NCBI RefSeq assembly: GCF_048128805.1
Contig: NC_136004.1
Location: forward strand, 16,616,185-16,680,184
DNA: 64,000 bases
Source of the DNA: Centroberyx gerrardi
Taxonomy: Eukaryota > Chordata > Actinopteri > Beryciformes > Berycidae
Reading direction: 5' to 3'
The position numbers were made by a program, and so were the translations under genes. Under the pieces are notes generated by a model. It saw only the letters and a list, made by a program, of their open reading frames with translations, searched no databases and was not told the origin of the DNA. The first letter of the stretch is position 1. The number at the start of each line of letters is the position of its first letter. This document shows positions 16,098-29,200 of this stretch, in pieces.

Positions 16098-16107
16098 GTC
16101 ACATGAC
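16098..16107. promoter_or_regulatory. CLEAR-like E-box in the plbd2 promoter
   Basis: GTCACATGAC lies 47 bp upstream of the plbd2 start codon. It differs at one base from the TFEB/TFE3 CLEAR consensus GTCACGTGAC, which controls lysosomal genes. The lysosomal product makes the match plausible, but the core is CACATG rather than CACGTG. Confidence 0.4.
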
Positions 16108-16508
16108 CACGACCTTTCAAAATAAAAGACCCCCATTCCCGCGTTTGTTTTCAGTCGCTCAATCGTGCCAGTCATCTCTCTCTCTCTCTCTATAACACAC
16201 ACGCACACAATAACAGACACAACATACTGTATTGTATAACATGAAATTAAATTTTATATATAAAAAAATTACATCTGTCTCATCTTTTCTCTCAGAAGCA
16301 CAATTCTATGCTACAAATCTGTAATTACATGAGGGAATTGAGCTGTAAAACTTGGACCAGCTGGCTGATAAACTGAATTTAATTTGCTCCTTCTGCATAT
16401 GCCATTCAAGTCCATAATTTGTCCTTAGTCCAGTCAACACAGAATAACACAGGAGCAGTGTTCAGGCTTGTCTGAAGATCTCGACAGAGGTAATGGTGTT
16501 TAGGGATC
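16108..16508. other. Short rbm19-plbd2 intergenic region
   Basis: It holds the rbm19 3' UTR with a minus-strand ATTAAA signal at 16378-16383, a short TC run near 16175-16190 and the plbd2 promoter. The two same-strand genes are separated by only about 0.46 kb from stop to start. Confidence 0.55.
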
Positions 16509-17151
16509 TCAGTCCTCCTGGGTGCCTCCAGTTTCCATATTCTCCATAATTCCCTCCAAAACCTCTGCCTGTCGTCGTTTCTTGGGGGCCACTGAGACAC
16601 AGAATGAATGAGAGGGAAGAAAGAAGGTTGTGAATTTGTGGTTATTTCAATGAATTACAATTTGTATTTTGTGGCTGAAGTTGGTAGATTTACCGTGAAA
16701 GTGCTCGGCGGTTTTCCGTCGCAGCGTCTCCACTGTTTCCTCAGCATCGGCCCACTCCAGCACGAGGCGTCTCCCGTACAGATGGGTGCTGTGGCACAGT
16801 GCAGCAAATGCTTTCTGAAGAGGACACAGAAGCATTTATCAGCATGGCACATATACTATAACAGTAACGCCTACTACCTATATGGCTCTACATTTCTTCA
16901 ATACATTTCCGAAGCCTCACAAAATCTGAAAAACACATGGACAAAAATGCATACACTAACCTTGGCATCCTGTTTGGTGAGGAAGTCAATAAAGCCAAAC
17001 CCCCTATGATTCCCTGACCCGGCTGCTTTCTTTGGAAGACGGACTGTCTTCAGCTCTCCGAATGTGCTGTGAGGACAGAGGGATGAAATCATGTTATTAT
17101 TAACATTATCCTGCTCTGAATGTCTGGTACAAATAGTCTAAACAAAAACAG

Positions 17152-17185
<34 letters not shown>

Positions 17186-20100
17186 TTGTTACCAGAAGAG
17201 TTCTCGAATTTCCTTGACAGTGGCTTGGAAGGGAACGTTGCGCACAAGGATCTTGGATCCCGTCTGCTTCTTCTCAACCTGCTTCTTCTTGTGCGACACC
17301 TCAGCAGACCTAAACACAGGGAAACAGGACTGAATAGTGAGTGGCAATGGTAGTGATGATCAGCTGCTGACCTGCGAGCTGAATTCTGCACTATAACCCC
17401 CTTACATCCAACCCTTTGATTAGGAAAGTAATCTGCCCCAGTACATAAACCCAGTTTAACTGCAATAACAGGCATCTTATATGTCCAATATGCATTCATT
17501 GAGTATCACTGGAAAGTAAAAGGAAAACTTATTTTCTGCCCATTTGAGCTTCAAACTGTCACAGTCACTGGAGATCCTGGAGGAAACCTTCACCACATTA
17601 CCTTGACTATTTTCACCTAAACTAAATCTTCTCTCTGGATTTATTGTAACCTCTAGAAATGTCACAGACAAATAATTCTCACTGTGGGATGCATCCTGAG
17701 TCTCAGTGCTTCAAAACGGGAATAAAAGAACAAAGTAGGTTCATGTTAGGTTTGTGTTTTAAGGCCTTGAAGTATATGAAGAAGACTTCACAGATTTTGC
17801 TTTTTACTGTTTAAGATGTGATTGTCACAAATCAAGTATTGTTGAACATTATCCAAGGTCTTTTGAAGGAGTTAAGGATGATTATAAAAAGTAACACAGG
17901 TCTTCAGAAGAGTTTTGCCTAAATAAATCCTAATTTAATGCACAACAAGGCTTCGCTCAGTCACTACAGACAGTTGAAAGTTGAAGTTGAAAGTACAGAG
18001 AAAGTTGCCATATATTGTATTAGTATGCTTATCTTATTATTTCAGTCATTATACAACTCGTTTCCCAGAACATTACAACACTCCAGGACGCCTGGATCTC
18101 TCAAGATAGTAGCCCAGCTGTTTCACCCCCCTATTCCCTTATATGTTTCCTGCTTTGCTTCACTAGTCAGAAAACTGCATTTGCCGCTGCTGTGTCCTTC
18201 TCTCCATGCTGCATGTTAATTAAAGAGAACAGAGAATGGGACGATGGCAGAATCAGTGCAATTTGTTTTATTCTCATCAGACTCAGATATTGAGATACTG
18301 AGAATCTTTTTGAATTAAATTTATGGACACTATTCCTGCTTTATTCTGTTATGCCATTACTCACTGTTCATTACCGGCTTATTACGAGTTAACTGTGTAG
18401 GTGAGGCTCAGGCTCATACACAACACCTTCTGTTTAAGTGAGCGATGTTTTCTTAGTCCCTCACCACCATCAAAGCTGCCAAAGCCTCTTCTTAAGCCCA
18501 TCTTACCTTGTGGCCTTCTCCGAAACCTTCAGCTCTAACTGGTGGTCGTCCACATTACAGTGCTGGAGAGAGAGAATCCACATTAGCCAAGTTCAGCCAA
18601 AAAGGTCATGGAGAAGGGCTGTAAGAGTATTACTGAGGAAATGGGTCCAATACCTGCAGCTGCCTCATGGCCTTCTGTGCTGCTTCTGCCGTCTGATACT
18701 GGACAAAACCGTAACCCATGGACAACAGCTTGCCTAGAGTCAAACCAACAGTTAGGACAGTTGTTAACTCAGTTTCCTCAAACGTATTTTCACCCACTGC
18801 TCTCACAAAGCCTGAGAACACACATGCAAGGAATACTGATTTCCCCTCACAACAGAATCATGCATTTTCTAATAAATGATGTGTAACATTTTGACAGGAA
18901 AAGCCTATAAATTAATGTTCAGTCAGTTCAAATACGAGATAGATATTACTCTGGATGTTCAGTACCTGTTTTATCTTTCTTCTTGGAGATGGTGCAGGTC
19001 TTGACTTTGCCACATTTGGAGAATGTCTGCAAAAAAATGAACAAAACAAACGATATTCAACATCTATCAATTCTATTCATCATCCCTTTGGTATGTTGGT
19101 CGGTCGCTCTGTTCACCACTTTATGGTCACGTGGCCTGCAGGGAGTTAGACTACAGACTCTCAAGCGGGAGACCGGAGTTCGATTCACTGCAGAGAAGCG
19201 TCCACAAAATTCAACGTCGCGGGGCTGTTAGACTCTTAGTCTTGTTCAATGTTATTCAGTGAAAGTGAGGGTCTTATTCCTAACTTGACCCACCTCATGT
19301 AGTTTCTCCTCTGTTGTGCAGAAATTAAGATTCTTAACAAAAAGTGTGGAACCCGGAGCAGACTCCTCTTCCTCCTCTTCTTCCTCGTCCTCTTCTTCCA
19401 CTGCCGCCTCTTTTTCTGATACTAGACAGATCCAGAAGACATTCTGATTATTCAAATAATCCCTTTCATATCTACAAAAAAATACTTTCTTTTGGAGAAC
19501 TTGGAAAGCCAAACTCAAATGTTGAAGAATAAATTCGAAAATGTCAAGTACTGTATGTCTGTGAGTGTGTTTATGGGATTTTACCTGGTTCAGGTTTGGC
19601 TGCCATAAACACCCCAACAGGCGCCCACTCCAAATACAGCGGGATGTGATGGAACTAGAGAAGAATTGAGAAATGTAGTAAGTACAAGACTTTAAAGTTT
19701 CTCTCCCGTGAATGCACAGTGTTGTTGGTGAAAAGCTGTATTCACCTTGCTGTAGGCCAGCCTAGTGAAGGCACGTTTAGCTTCAGTCGGCTCCAGGAAC
19801 TCTATGATGGCAGTGAGTCCTGAGGGCGGCAGCAGCACCCGGCCCAAAGAGCCGTGGGGTGAGAACAGCTCCTCCAGCTCCGACGCCGTCACCCCCGCCG
19901 GGAGGTTCTTCACCAGGATCACAGTTGTACTCCTCGCTGCTGCTGCCTGTACGCAAGAAGCCACATACAGGACATGAAGTAGAAATATACAACGTTAACC
20001 AAGATTTTGGAACCAACATTTTGGAATGTTTTTTTGTGGCTTTTTGCCTTCATTGATAGGTAGTAGTAGAGATCAACAGGAAAGTGAGGGCAGAGAGACA

Positions 20101-23100
20101 TGCAACAAAGGGCAAGGGCCCTCTCTCTGGGGAAAAGACCATGAAAGAAGAATTGTTTCAAACATACCTGACTGAAGGAGTCCAGACACACACTGTTGTC
20201 CTGTAGGAACTGGCGAGTCTCCTGGACGATCTGGGTCTCTCCCAGAGCCATCCTCACTGCAACACTACCCTTCGACTCCTGCAGGAGAAGACATCAAGTA
20301 CATTTTTAAGAGTGCCTCTGAATGTGTATATGCTTATTGCTTCATAATGTGTATGTAGGTGTATGTAGTGGACATAGATGAGCTGTGCTGGTGTGTAAAA
20401 TGGGGGTCATGCATAAATGTGGAAGACGACAACAGGGGGGAGTGCTGCTCACATGGTCCAGAACTTGACTTTTGGTGGTGTTGTACTTCTCAGCGATGGC
20501 ATCTGCCACTGCACTTGTGCCCAGAAACAAGGTGTTCCAGTTGTGGGAGCTAGAAAGGAACAGAATAAGGAAATTCAAAGAAAATCAGAAACAGATAAGC
20601 AGAGATAGTACAATGTAGCATAAGAAACTGAAATTGTTTAAAGGGATTTTACACATGCAGATACAAATGTGTGAGCATGTGTACCTGGCACTTGAAGCTT
20701 TATTTTTAGCATCTTTTTGCCGTTTGTAAGTCGAGGAGCCGGGACCACCAGAGTCTGAGGATTCAGTCTTTTCCTTCTTCACCGTGGAGGGAAGGAGGTG
20801 AAGCATCCTGCCCTGAAAGTATGTGAGAAAGAAACGTTTGCATTCTGCCTCCCCAAAATCAAGTTCAACTAAATCAACTCAATTTGAGACATTACAGCTG
20901 CTGTACTGCACAGTGACATTTCAAACATCAGCTGGAGATCCAAGTACCTGAAATATGTGTCCGTCTAACTGAGCCAGAGCTGTTACAGCATTCTCTGGAA
21001 TCATGTAGGTTACAAAAGCAAATCCTTTAGTCTTCTTGGTTAGGTTGTCAATGGGGAACAGCACCTCAGATAAGGGACCTGTAGAGAGCATAGAATCATA
21101 AACCTGGATAGATAAGAGTGAATTTATTTATGCAAAAGTGCATGCAAACATGCATGCACTTTTGCTTGTGTATATGTGTGCATCATGTGTTTTAACGCAC
21201 CATGTTTAGTAAATAGGTCTTTGATCTCTTCCTCGGTGCAAGTGTAGGGAAGGTTCCTGATGAAGAGTCGTCCTGACTCCGCGACATCTTCCTCCTCCTC
21301 ATCCTCCTTCAGCTTCCTGGTGAAGTTTCTGTCAATTTCTTTGTCCCGTTTGTCTCTCTGATCCTTTCCTCTCCAGCTGTCCACACGGAATACCTCAATG
21401 TAACGCCCACCTGAAAACACACGCAGAAGGCTCATCTCTTTAGGACCCATACATGCACTAAGTTTAGGTGATATGGTCAAAACAGCATCACAACATTTTC
21501 AGGTATTTTCACGATTCATGATATACATCACAAATTTTTTCATTCTGCTTTTCTAAGGCTAGGTTGCAAGTTACTGAAAAGTACAATAGTAAAAGTAGTT
21601 CTTCATTTGCAGCCTTTACAGAAAGTATATGCAAAAAAAACCAAACAAAAAAAAACAAAAACGGTAGTAACGAATTTACTAAACACTAGTAAAATGAATA
21701 ACTCAACAAAGCACTCTCAAGCAAGTTCTTGAAACAATTTTAAGCTTTAAGGTTAGTAGAAAACTTGCACTGTGATTTGGTTGAGAAGCTAGGTGAAAGC
21801 AGTGAATGTAAATAGTAAAAGCAAAAGTTATGATAATATATAACCATATTCACGATCTCCCTGTGAAAAATTTTAATGAGTAATAATAATGTATTAAGAT
21901 CGTCAAACGTATCGCCGACCTCTAACATACACCCAGGAGCAACCATGAACATGCACATGAACAAGAATGGGACATATTTTACTCACCCATGTAGTCTTTG
22001 TTCTTCTTTAGGGCCTTTTCCACCTCTTCGTCAGAGTGTAAGTCCACATATATATAACCTGAAACATACACACACCAGATATCTGTGCTGATACATATGC
22101 TGAATACAGTATACATAGACATACATACATATACTGTTGTACCACCAGATATATATGCTGATAAAAAAAAAATCTTAAAGTATATCTTCCAATACTTTCA
22201 GTCACATACCTGTTCTATTGCCACTTTCGTTCTTCCCAATTCTGATGGCTGCAGGCTTCAGAGGGGTCATGAACTCTCGTACCTGTTGCTATTGACGTCA
22301 CACATAACAAATGCCATTATGTCTTAAATGTCGATACTGAAATACATTGATCATTTTGCAAAAAGGAATGTCTTCTCTCCCTGCAGCTCACCTCTGACAC
22401 TAAGGAGATCTTGCTCACTCACCTCTTTAACACTGAAAGGGGCTCCTCGCAGTTTGATTGTGAATTCTGTAGTGGGCTCAGTCTGGGGAAGGCAGGGGAT
22501 GGATGGAAGAAACAGATAGAGGGGCTTTAACCAATACAAACTGAAAGCAAGTACTGTGCTGTATTGAGCAGTAATGATGAACATGTAGAGAGAAAAGGCC
22601 GAGCTATCGGATCAGTCACCTCCTGCTTGGCACCTTTGCCCTGCTTCTTATCCACTGAGGAGATTGAAGTTTTGGTCTTTGGGACGTTGTCTCTGTCGCC
22701 ACTCTCATAGGCGCTGTCTGCCTGATGCACCGGGACACAATCATCGTCTTTATCATCACCATCTTCATCACCATGATCCTCCTCTCCGCTCTCCCCCATG
22801 GTGTCCCCCGTCTGCGCCACTTTTGATCGCAGGTACTCCATATCCGACAGGCCGGATTTCAGAGCTTCTTTAGTGGCACCTGAAAGTAGCAAAAGACTAT
22901 TTTTGCACATGCACAAACACGCACACTGTTAACCCAAACTTCGAAGGGGCTACCATTACCTACCTTCATCTTCACCATCACCATCTTCCTCCTCGTCATC
23001 TTCTGACTGCTCTGAGTCAAAGTTGAGGTAATCGTCAGAGGCCGCTTTCTTCTTGACCTGGGTCTTTGCCTTTCCAGTGTCGGGGACAGCTGATTGTTGC

Positions 23101-24766
23101 ACAGAGTCATTGGCCCAGGTTGGTGCCTGACTGCGATTCTGATGTACTGACATAAACTCCTTGAAACCCTGGTCCTCCTCCAGCTGGCAAACACACAAGC
23201 ATGCACATGCACACATGCAAATGATTAAACATCACATAAACAACAAATGGCATTTACTGTATATCATATAACATCTATTTATGCTTAATAGGCTGTGCTG
23301 CAGTGTGCCAGACTGCTGGCTCATACACTGGGGAATTGTACTGAATCTAGGAAGGAATTAATGTTTGCAGTCCTCATCAACTTCTGGCTGACACACTGTT
23401 TTTACCTGGCAACTCTTAAATCAAGACTAACACAGCCTCTAAATTAAAACACCAATTTGGACGCTGTGTACCTTACTTTGCCAGGTAGCCTATTATCACA
23501 ATTTCAATTTTCAAATGGTGGGGGAGCAAAGCATTTTACAGCAGCAAAAAATACAAGTTAAGAAGTTAAAGTGAAGAGGGTACATTTGTTTCACCCCACA
23601 AGACAGATTTGTGCACTTAAGCTCAAGATACACTAAGACACAGTTGTTACTGATACATATTGCATCCTACCATGAACAAGAGACAGACTTACATTGCCCA
23701 GCACACTGGAGGTTTCCTTTTTCTCTTTCTCTTTCTTTTTCTACAGGCAGAAAGAACAGGAAATATATTTTATTCCAAATAGCAACAAAGACGTGGTACT
23801 TGACAACCAACTGGAACATACTGTAGCTATGCAGAGAGAAACAACAAGACACGTGAAGCACTGTATATTTTGTGATATCTTTAAGTGTCATGTGTATCAT
23901 CTATTTGACCATCTAGTCTGTAATTCAAAATTAAATTCAAAATCTCTCATTAAGTGGAGAGAGAACAGACACATCTCAGTAATTTTCTCAGGTTTACTAG
24001 CAGTTATTGTAGTTTTACAGACTTTTTGCAGCGTTACCTTCTTGCTGTCCTTGTCATCTGGAGCAGAGGCTCCTGGGCCTGAGCTCTGGGTGTGTTTGCT
24101 CCAGGCCTTTGATTTAGTCGGGTCCCCAAACGCCTTACACATCTCCACCTGGACACAAGTTACAACTTAGGCATTTAGCAGATGCTCTCATCCAGAGCGA
24201 CTTACAGTTAGTGCATTACAGTAAAATAAGGGAACATTCCTCAAGCATCAACAGGTAAGTAGACAGATAAATTAGAGCGCCATGAAAACAACAAAGTGCC
24301 ACAATATTAAATAAGAAAAGTAAAGTGTAGTATAGTGTGTGTATGTGTATGTGTGTGTGTGTTGACAATAATAATACAGTTAATATCAACAATATGTGAA
24401 GCCCACATTGAATCCATTAAACCCCCTGGTCGGACTGAGCTACTTACCGTCACTCTGGAAGTGTCCACGAAGCTCTTGTTAAAATGTTTCAGCGCTTTGT
24501 CCGCATCTTCTTCGGCTTTGAAACCCACAAAACCAAACTTACGAAACTTGCCGTCCTTTGTAAACTTCAGAGTGCAGTCTGTCAGGGTCCCAAAGGCAGC
24601 AAACATAGTCCGGAACCTCTCCTCCTTCATCTGCAGACACACACACACACATTTTCAAGTTGACTGTCTGGACTGTAAACTCACCACAGCAACACACACC
24701 TCGCTGAGTTTATCTCGGTGTGTTACTTACCCCGTTGGGAAGGTTTTTAACGATGAGTCTTGACAT
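16509..24766 (-). CDS. rbm19: RNA-binding motif protein 19 (six-RRM ribosome-biogenesis factor)
   Basis: Twenty-four exons: 24731-24766, 24448-24630, 24038-24148, 23693-23740, 22964-23183, 22620-22879, 22423-22482, 22210-22282, 21987-22058, 21201-21410, 20948-21078, 20685-20812, 20453-20549, 20168-20278, 19746-19946, 19585-19654, 19294-19421, 18966-19026, 18654-18733, 18507-18562, 17193-17309, 16961-17066, 16694-16814, 16509-16591. The sum is 2763 nt, or 920 codons, with every phase checked. RRM1 starts at [12 protein letters not shown]. Others start near residues 293 ([10 protein letters not shown]), 402 ([10 protein letters not shown]), 588 ([10 protein letters not shown]), 696 (TLFVKNLNF) and 798 ([10 protein letters not shown]). 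Acidic linkers lie between RRM1 and RRM2 and before RRM5 (a run of Glu), with a basic tail near KKRRQ. The yeast counterpart is Mrd1, a nucleolar factor for early pre-rRNA cleavage; Rbm19 is essential in zebrafish gut and mouse embryos. The product is typical in length and intact. Confidence 0.97.
17150..17183. repeat. (TG)n microsatellite beside an rbm19 5' splice site
   Basis: The repeat reads (AC)n on the rbm19 sense strand and begins about eight bases after the GT of the donor of exon 17193-17309. Confidence 0.85.
17310..18506. other. Longest rbm19 intron
   Basis: No exon, RNA gene or clear repeat is recognised in these 1.2 kb. The flanking exons splice in phase without needing extra sequence. 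Confidence 0.6.
19120..19205 (+). mobile_element. tRNA-derived SINE head fragment
   Basis: The segment from GTGGCCTGCAGGGAGTTAGA to GGAGTTCGATTC resembles a tRNA promoter, with an A-box-like start and a B-box-like GAGTTCGATTC. It lies in an rbm19 intron. No folded tRNA or clear target-site repeat was found, so it is read as a SINE remnant. Confidence 0.45.
20020..20125 (-). mobile_element. 3' part of a fish tRNA-SINE
   Basis: Read on the minus strand it carries TTTGTTGCATGTCTCTCT followed downstream by CTATCAATGAAGGCAAAAAG. That is the tail of the tRNA-related SINE family whose fuller copy sits at 61381-61555. It is inserted in an rbm19 intron. Confidence 0.55.
24160..24250 (+). repeat. Teleost interspersed repeat (GCATTTAGCAGATGCTC... 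type)
   Basis: The block GCATTTAGCAGATGCTC, then TCCAGAGCGACTTACAG, is a motif seen very widely in fish genomes as part of SINE/LINE tails. It lies in an rbm19 intron, 12 bp upstream (gene sense) of an exon. Confidence 0.55.
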
Positions 24767-26263
24767 GGTTACAGACTGTGAATTTACAAAATAAACGAGA
24801 ATTTGGATTTTGGCGGATGTCAACAAACAAGCGTGGAGTTCTTCTCTAGGTCGCCATGTTGAGTAGGAGGAGCCTGATCCATCCGGGGAACTGGTAAAAC
24901 TAGAGTAATCGGAGCAAGAGTCTCGGACGTAATCATTCTGTACGATGATGCTCGTTTGATTTATCCTCCTTAAAACAGGTAGCGGTACCAAAGATGCTCT
25001 AACCGTCTCTGGCGGTACTAAAGGTTTGTTTGAATTGTAAAGCCCAGAATCCACGAACCAGAAGTCACTTATGTTATTCCCATGATCTTGGACAGTTCAA
25101 TAGACTGACAGCTTTACTGGGAAGACTGTAAACTTGTAAAGAGGTGAGGATGATAGGATTTTAGCAGTAGATTGTTCACTTTTTGGAGCTGCATCAGTTG
25201 GGATATCAGGCTCAATATTGTAGCTAGTCTTCTTAGTTATTTTCCTTTGTTCCACTTGGTAAATCCATGATTTAAATGCTTTGCTCCAAACCTACAATTC
25301 CTGATGACAATTTTCATTCATCTTTGGATTTGGCATGTCTGAAACATTTTTTATGGCTTCCACTTGGTGTGTGTTGTACTTATCAAAGAGTCATTTCCTT
25401 CAAAATAAGGCTCTTGGTTGCTCTAGCCTACTATCTGGCACATAGTTTAACCCCACAGATGCTAATAACTCAGAGGAATTTAGGTTTTGAATTGTGGTGT
25501 GGCAATATAGGATTTGAAAGAAAGAGAAAGAAAGAAATCTAATCCCATTTTCCTCACGACTCATTTACTAAGTCTAGAACAGTTTTCAGGTCACAAGTAA
25601 CAACTATACGATTTGGGAATCTGCACCAAAAACATTACATCTACTTAAGAGTTATGCATCAATTGTTCTGTAGCCATTTTTCTTTCTTTTAACAGCTATC
25701 CAACCTTTTCCTCCTGACAGCCTTCAATAATCCCTTTGTTCCCCAGATCACATGCTTGCTGAAAGGCTAATAGGCTGCCAATTAAAATTGAAAGTCAGGC
25801 GGCCTAAATGGCATAAACTCTGTGAAAGCAGAATACCTACTTTGAGCCTTTTGATATTTGTTAACATGTTTTTGATAAATTGATCTTTATTGAAAATTCT
25901 TGGATAGTGCCCTTTACAAGAGTTGTACATTCCAAAAGTTATCAAATATAACATTTATTAAAATATTACATCATATTGTTGAGATTGTTTCAAGTTATGC
26001 ATGCAAATGAACTATAGAGTACAAAATATATAATTATGAATATAGGAATTATGACTGATTATTATGCAGAATTGTGATCTACTGTGTTGAGTATGCGCAC
26101 AATGAAACAGTATCTGGTGTGTTTACTGGACTATAAAAAACGCACGGAAATGACACCACTGAAAATCCTCCATGACAAATTTTCATCTTTGCGACACAAA
26201 TATTTTGAGATGTGGAATGTGTTTTTACATTGTTGTTAATGACAGACTCCATGACATTACATT
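24767..26263. other. Intergenic, rbm19 promoter to slc2a11 3' end
   Basis: It contains the rbm19 5' flank (24767-25060) and AT-rich sequence. No coding exon or known repeat is recognised. Short plus-strand frames at 25276-25542 have no family signature. Confidence 0.5.
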
Positions 26264-29200
26264 TCATAGGGGAGTTGACAACAGTGTTGTCCTCGGGCCA
26301 TCGGTGCCGGAGGCCTTCCTCTTGTCTCTGGACTGGAACTCATTATGGATTTCCAGGAAAGTTTTGTTCTTGGTTTCAGGAACAACCAGGACGATGTAGA
26401 TTGCCACCAAGCAGCAGATGACCAAGAACACCAGGAAACAGTATTGCTGCAGCCCGGTCTATGGAGACAGAACATATAACTGGTCAGACCAACTCTCTCA
26501 AACGGCCAAGCTTTTAGGTCTTGCTTCCTAATAACTCATCACTTCACACTTACCACAATAAAAGGGAAGAGCATGCCTACGAGGAAGAAGCTGAACCAGT
26601 TCACGGACCCTGCGATCATGTACGCAGCAGGGCGCGTGGTTTGTGTAAATAATTCTGTGTTCAAGATGTTAGTCACGCCACCTTCAGAGTAGAAGAAACA
26701 ACAAAAGAAATCACTGTTATGTAACCACAGTGCCAGAGTGGCTCCTGATGATAGGCTTTAAATGGAGGATGAGTAGAATTAGGGCTAATTCAGTCAGTTA
26801 CCTGGTCCTAAGCCAAAACTCAGGATAAAAGCAAAAACACATGCCATACTTAAGTATGGTACAAGTGGGCTGGCAGCCTGAGAGAGAAGAGATCACATGA
26901 AAGAGCTCTGTTAACACAAACCAGCTTTTCATTTAAGTAATTTTATATATGGTGCCACAGCAGGAAAAACATCAATTTAATACCAAGGGAAAAAACGATA
27001 AAGGAAAAGGAGTACTGTGCAATTCACAAAAAGTGATGTCAAGTAAACTTAAGGAAATAATAACAAAAACAACAAAGTTTTACATATGAAAATGCATGAC
27101 ACAACGCTGTATGTATCTACTTCTTTACAATGCCTGTTAGTTACCTGAAAGGTGAGGGTCAAAGTGAATAAAATGCAGCAGATCCCCATCAGGACATATC
27201 CTCCTGTGATGAGCACTTTCCTTCCCAGACTTTCAATAAGCAAACCCTGTAAGACACACGCAGCATGTCACCAGACCAAAAACACACGTTCAGGCTTTCT
27301 GCAGCACTGCAGTTACACTTAAAAATACGGTGAATAACTGATACTTACACAGGTTAAAGCTGTGATGCATTCACAGGCACCGGTGCCGACAGTCGCGTAC
27401 GGTATCTTATCATCGGGAATACCGGATTGTTTAAACACGTAATCTGCATAGAAATAAATCTGTGGCAAATACAGACAAGAACACCATATAAAAATGTGTA
27501 CACCTTGCAGCAATATTGACTAATGCTGCTGTTCAAATCAAGAAAACTCAACTTTTGCTTATGCTTTACTTCTTAAATGTGCTTGTTTCATCATATGTAA
27601 AGTCTTTAAAGTAGGTGTAGTGGGGCATTGATGGAACTACCAGTGTGGAACAGATTCAACATGGTGAGACAGCAGGTTTATAATGGACATACAGCGTTAA
27701 TGCCGTTGAGCTGCTGTGCGGAGTTGAGCAGGACGATGGTGAGGAGCTGCCAGGACAGACTGCGGTCAGCGAACAGCTCCCAGGGCTTCTTGGCCTGGAC
27801 TCCCGCCGCCATAATCCTCTCCCTCTCCATATCCTCCTTCTCGCTGTCGCAGTTGTCCGTGCCGTGCAGTCGCTTCAGCGCTGCAGACGGGAAACACGAG
27901 ACACACGCTCACTCTCACACGGCCGAGCTACTGTTCTGCACACACGCTGCCAGGGAATCTCATGAGGTTTTCTGCTGAAATCCAAGCTCCTTGCTCATTA
28001 CTGCGATATGACTTGACTTGTGATCACATGCTGGGATTTATATCCATGGGGGAAACTGTTTCTGCCTCTGGTGGTCTCAAGATAATAAAGGAATCATCAA
28101 CCTTTCCAACCATGCGGTCATGTGCACCACATGAAGTCAGTCAAAGTTTACACACCACAATGATTTCGATACGTTTCAAAACAACAAAACAAAAGGTGGC
28201 AGGAGGGCAGCTTTGCTCTCATCGTACCGTTTTTACACCCTTCATCATCCCCCCTGTCGATCAGCAGGTAGCGCGGGCTCTCTGGGAAGCAGGGCAGGAC
28301 GAGGAGCTGCAGGATCGCTGGGATACAGGTGGTGGAGAGCAGAATGGGCCAGTGCTCTTCTTTACCCAGCAGCTCTCTGTAAAGCCACACACAGATGTCT
28401 GCTCAGCATCATTTTCAAATCACAGTATAGAAATTCAATTAGCAGTCATGGGGATGATCCCAACGGCAGCAATGTTAAACCTTGAAACCCATATTTTGGT
28501 GAAAGGTTAAGTGTTTAGGAATTTTGTGTGGTGTTAGAGAATAAATATGTTCAGTATTCACTTGAGACCCATCACTTGTCCAGTCAAGATCCCACCAGTG
28601 ATGAAAATGGAGGTTCCCATTGCCATGGCACCTCGAAGTGGCGTTGGAGCTATTTCCCCCAAGTAAAGAGGCTGAACACAGATGCCAATGCCTGCGAAAA
28701 TAACATTATTAAACCCAAGATTAAGCATCTTAATTGTTTTACATGCAGTGTCCAAGCCTTCACTGAGAAAAAAGGGGTGGGATGTCTTCTTTTCAAGATA
28801 ACCATCTTATCTAATATAAAAAGGATATCTGTTTCTGTGGAACCTAAGATAGGAATGAGGTCTTTAAGTGTATTTGTGAATTATTTACCTGCATTTATTC
28901 CAGTGAGAAGACGTCCAATGATGAGTAATTCAAATAATCCTGTAGGTTGGCTCAGGCCCATCAGCACTGCAGCCAATATGGCAAATATATTATTGGCCAA
29001 CAACGTCCCTTTCCTGCAGCAGAGAGAATATACATTTTTATTACAAAGGAGCAAAATGGAAAAGAAGACTGACCATTTTATAAATAATTTCACTTTTTGT
29101 CCATACCTCCCCAACTTAATAGACAATGTTCCACCAATAGATGCTCCAATAAACCCTCCTAAGGTGAATATGGATACGATAGTGGACCACAGCAGAGTGA

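Noticed and set aside
19120-19205. A functional tRNA gene
   Set aside because: The B box is present, but the acceptor stem and cloverleaf do not close. It reads as a SINE head.
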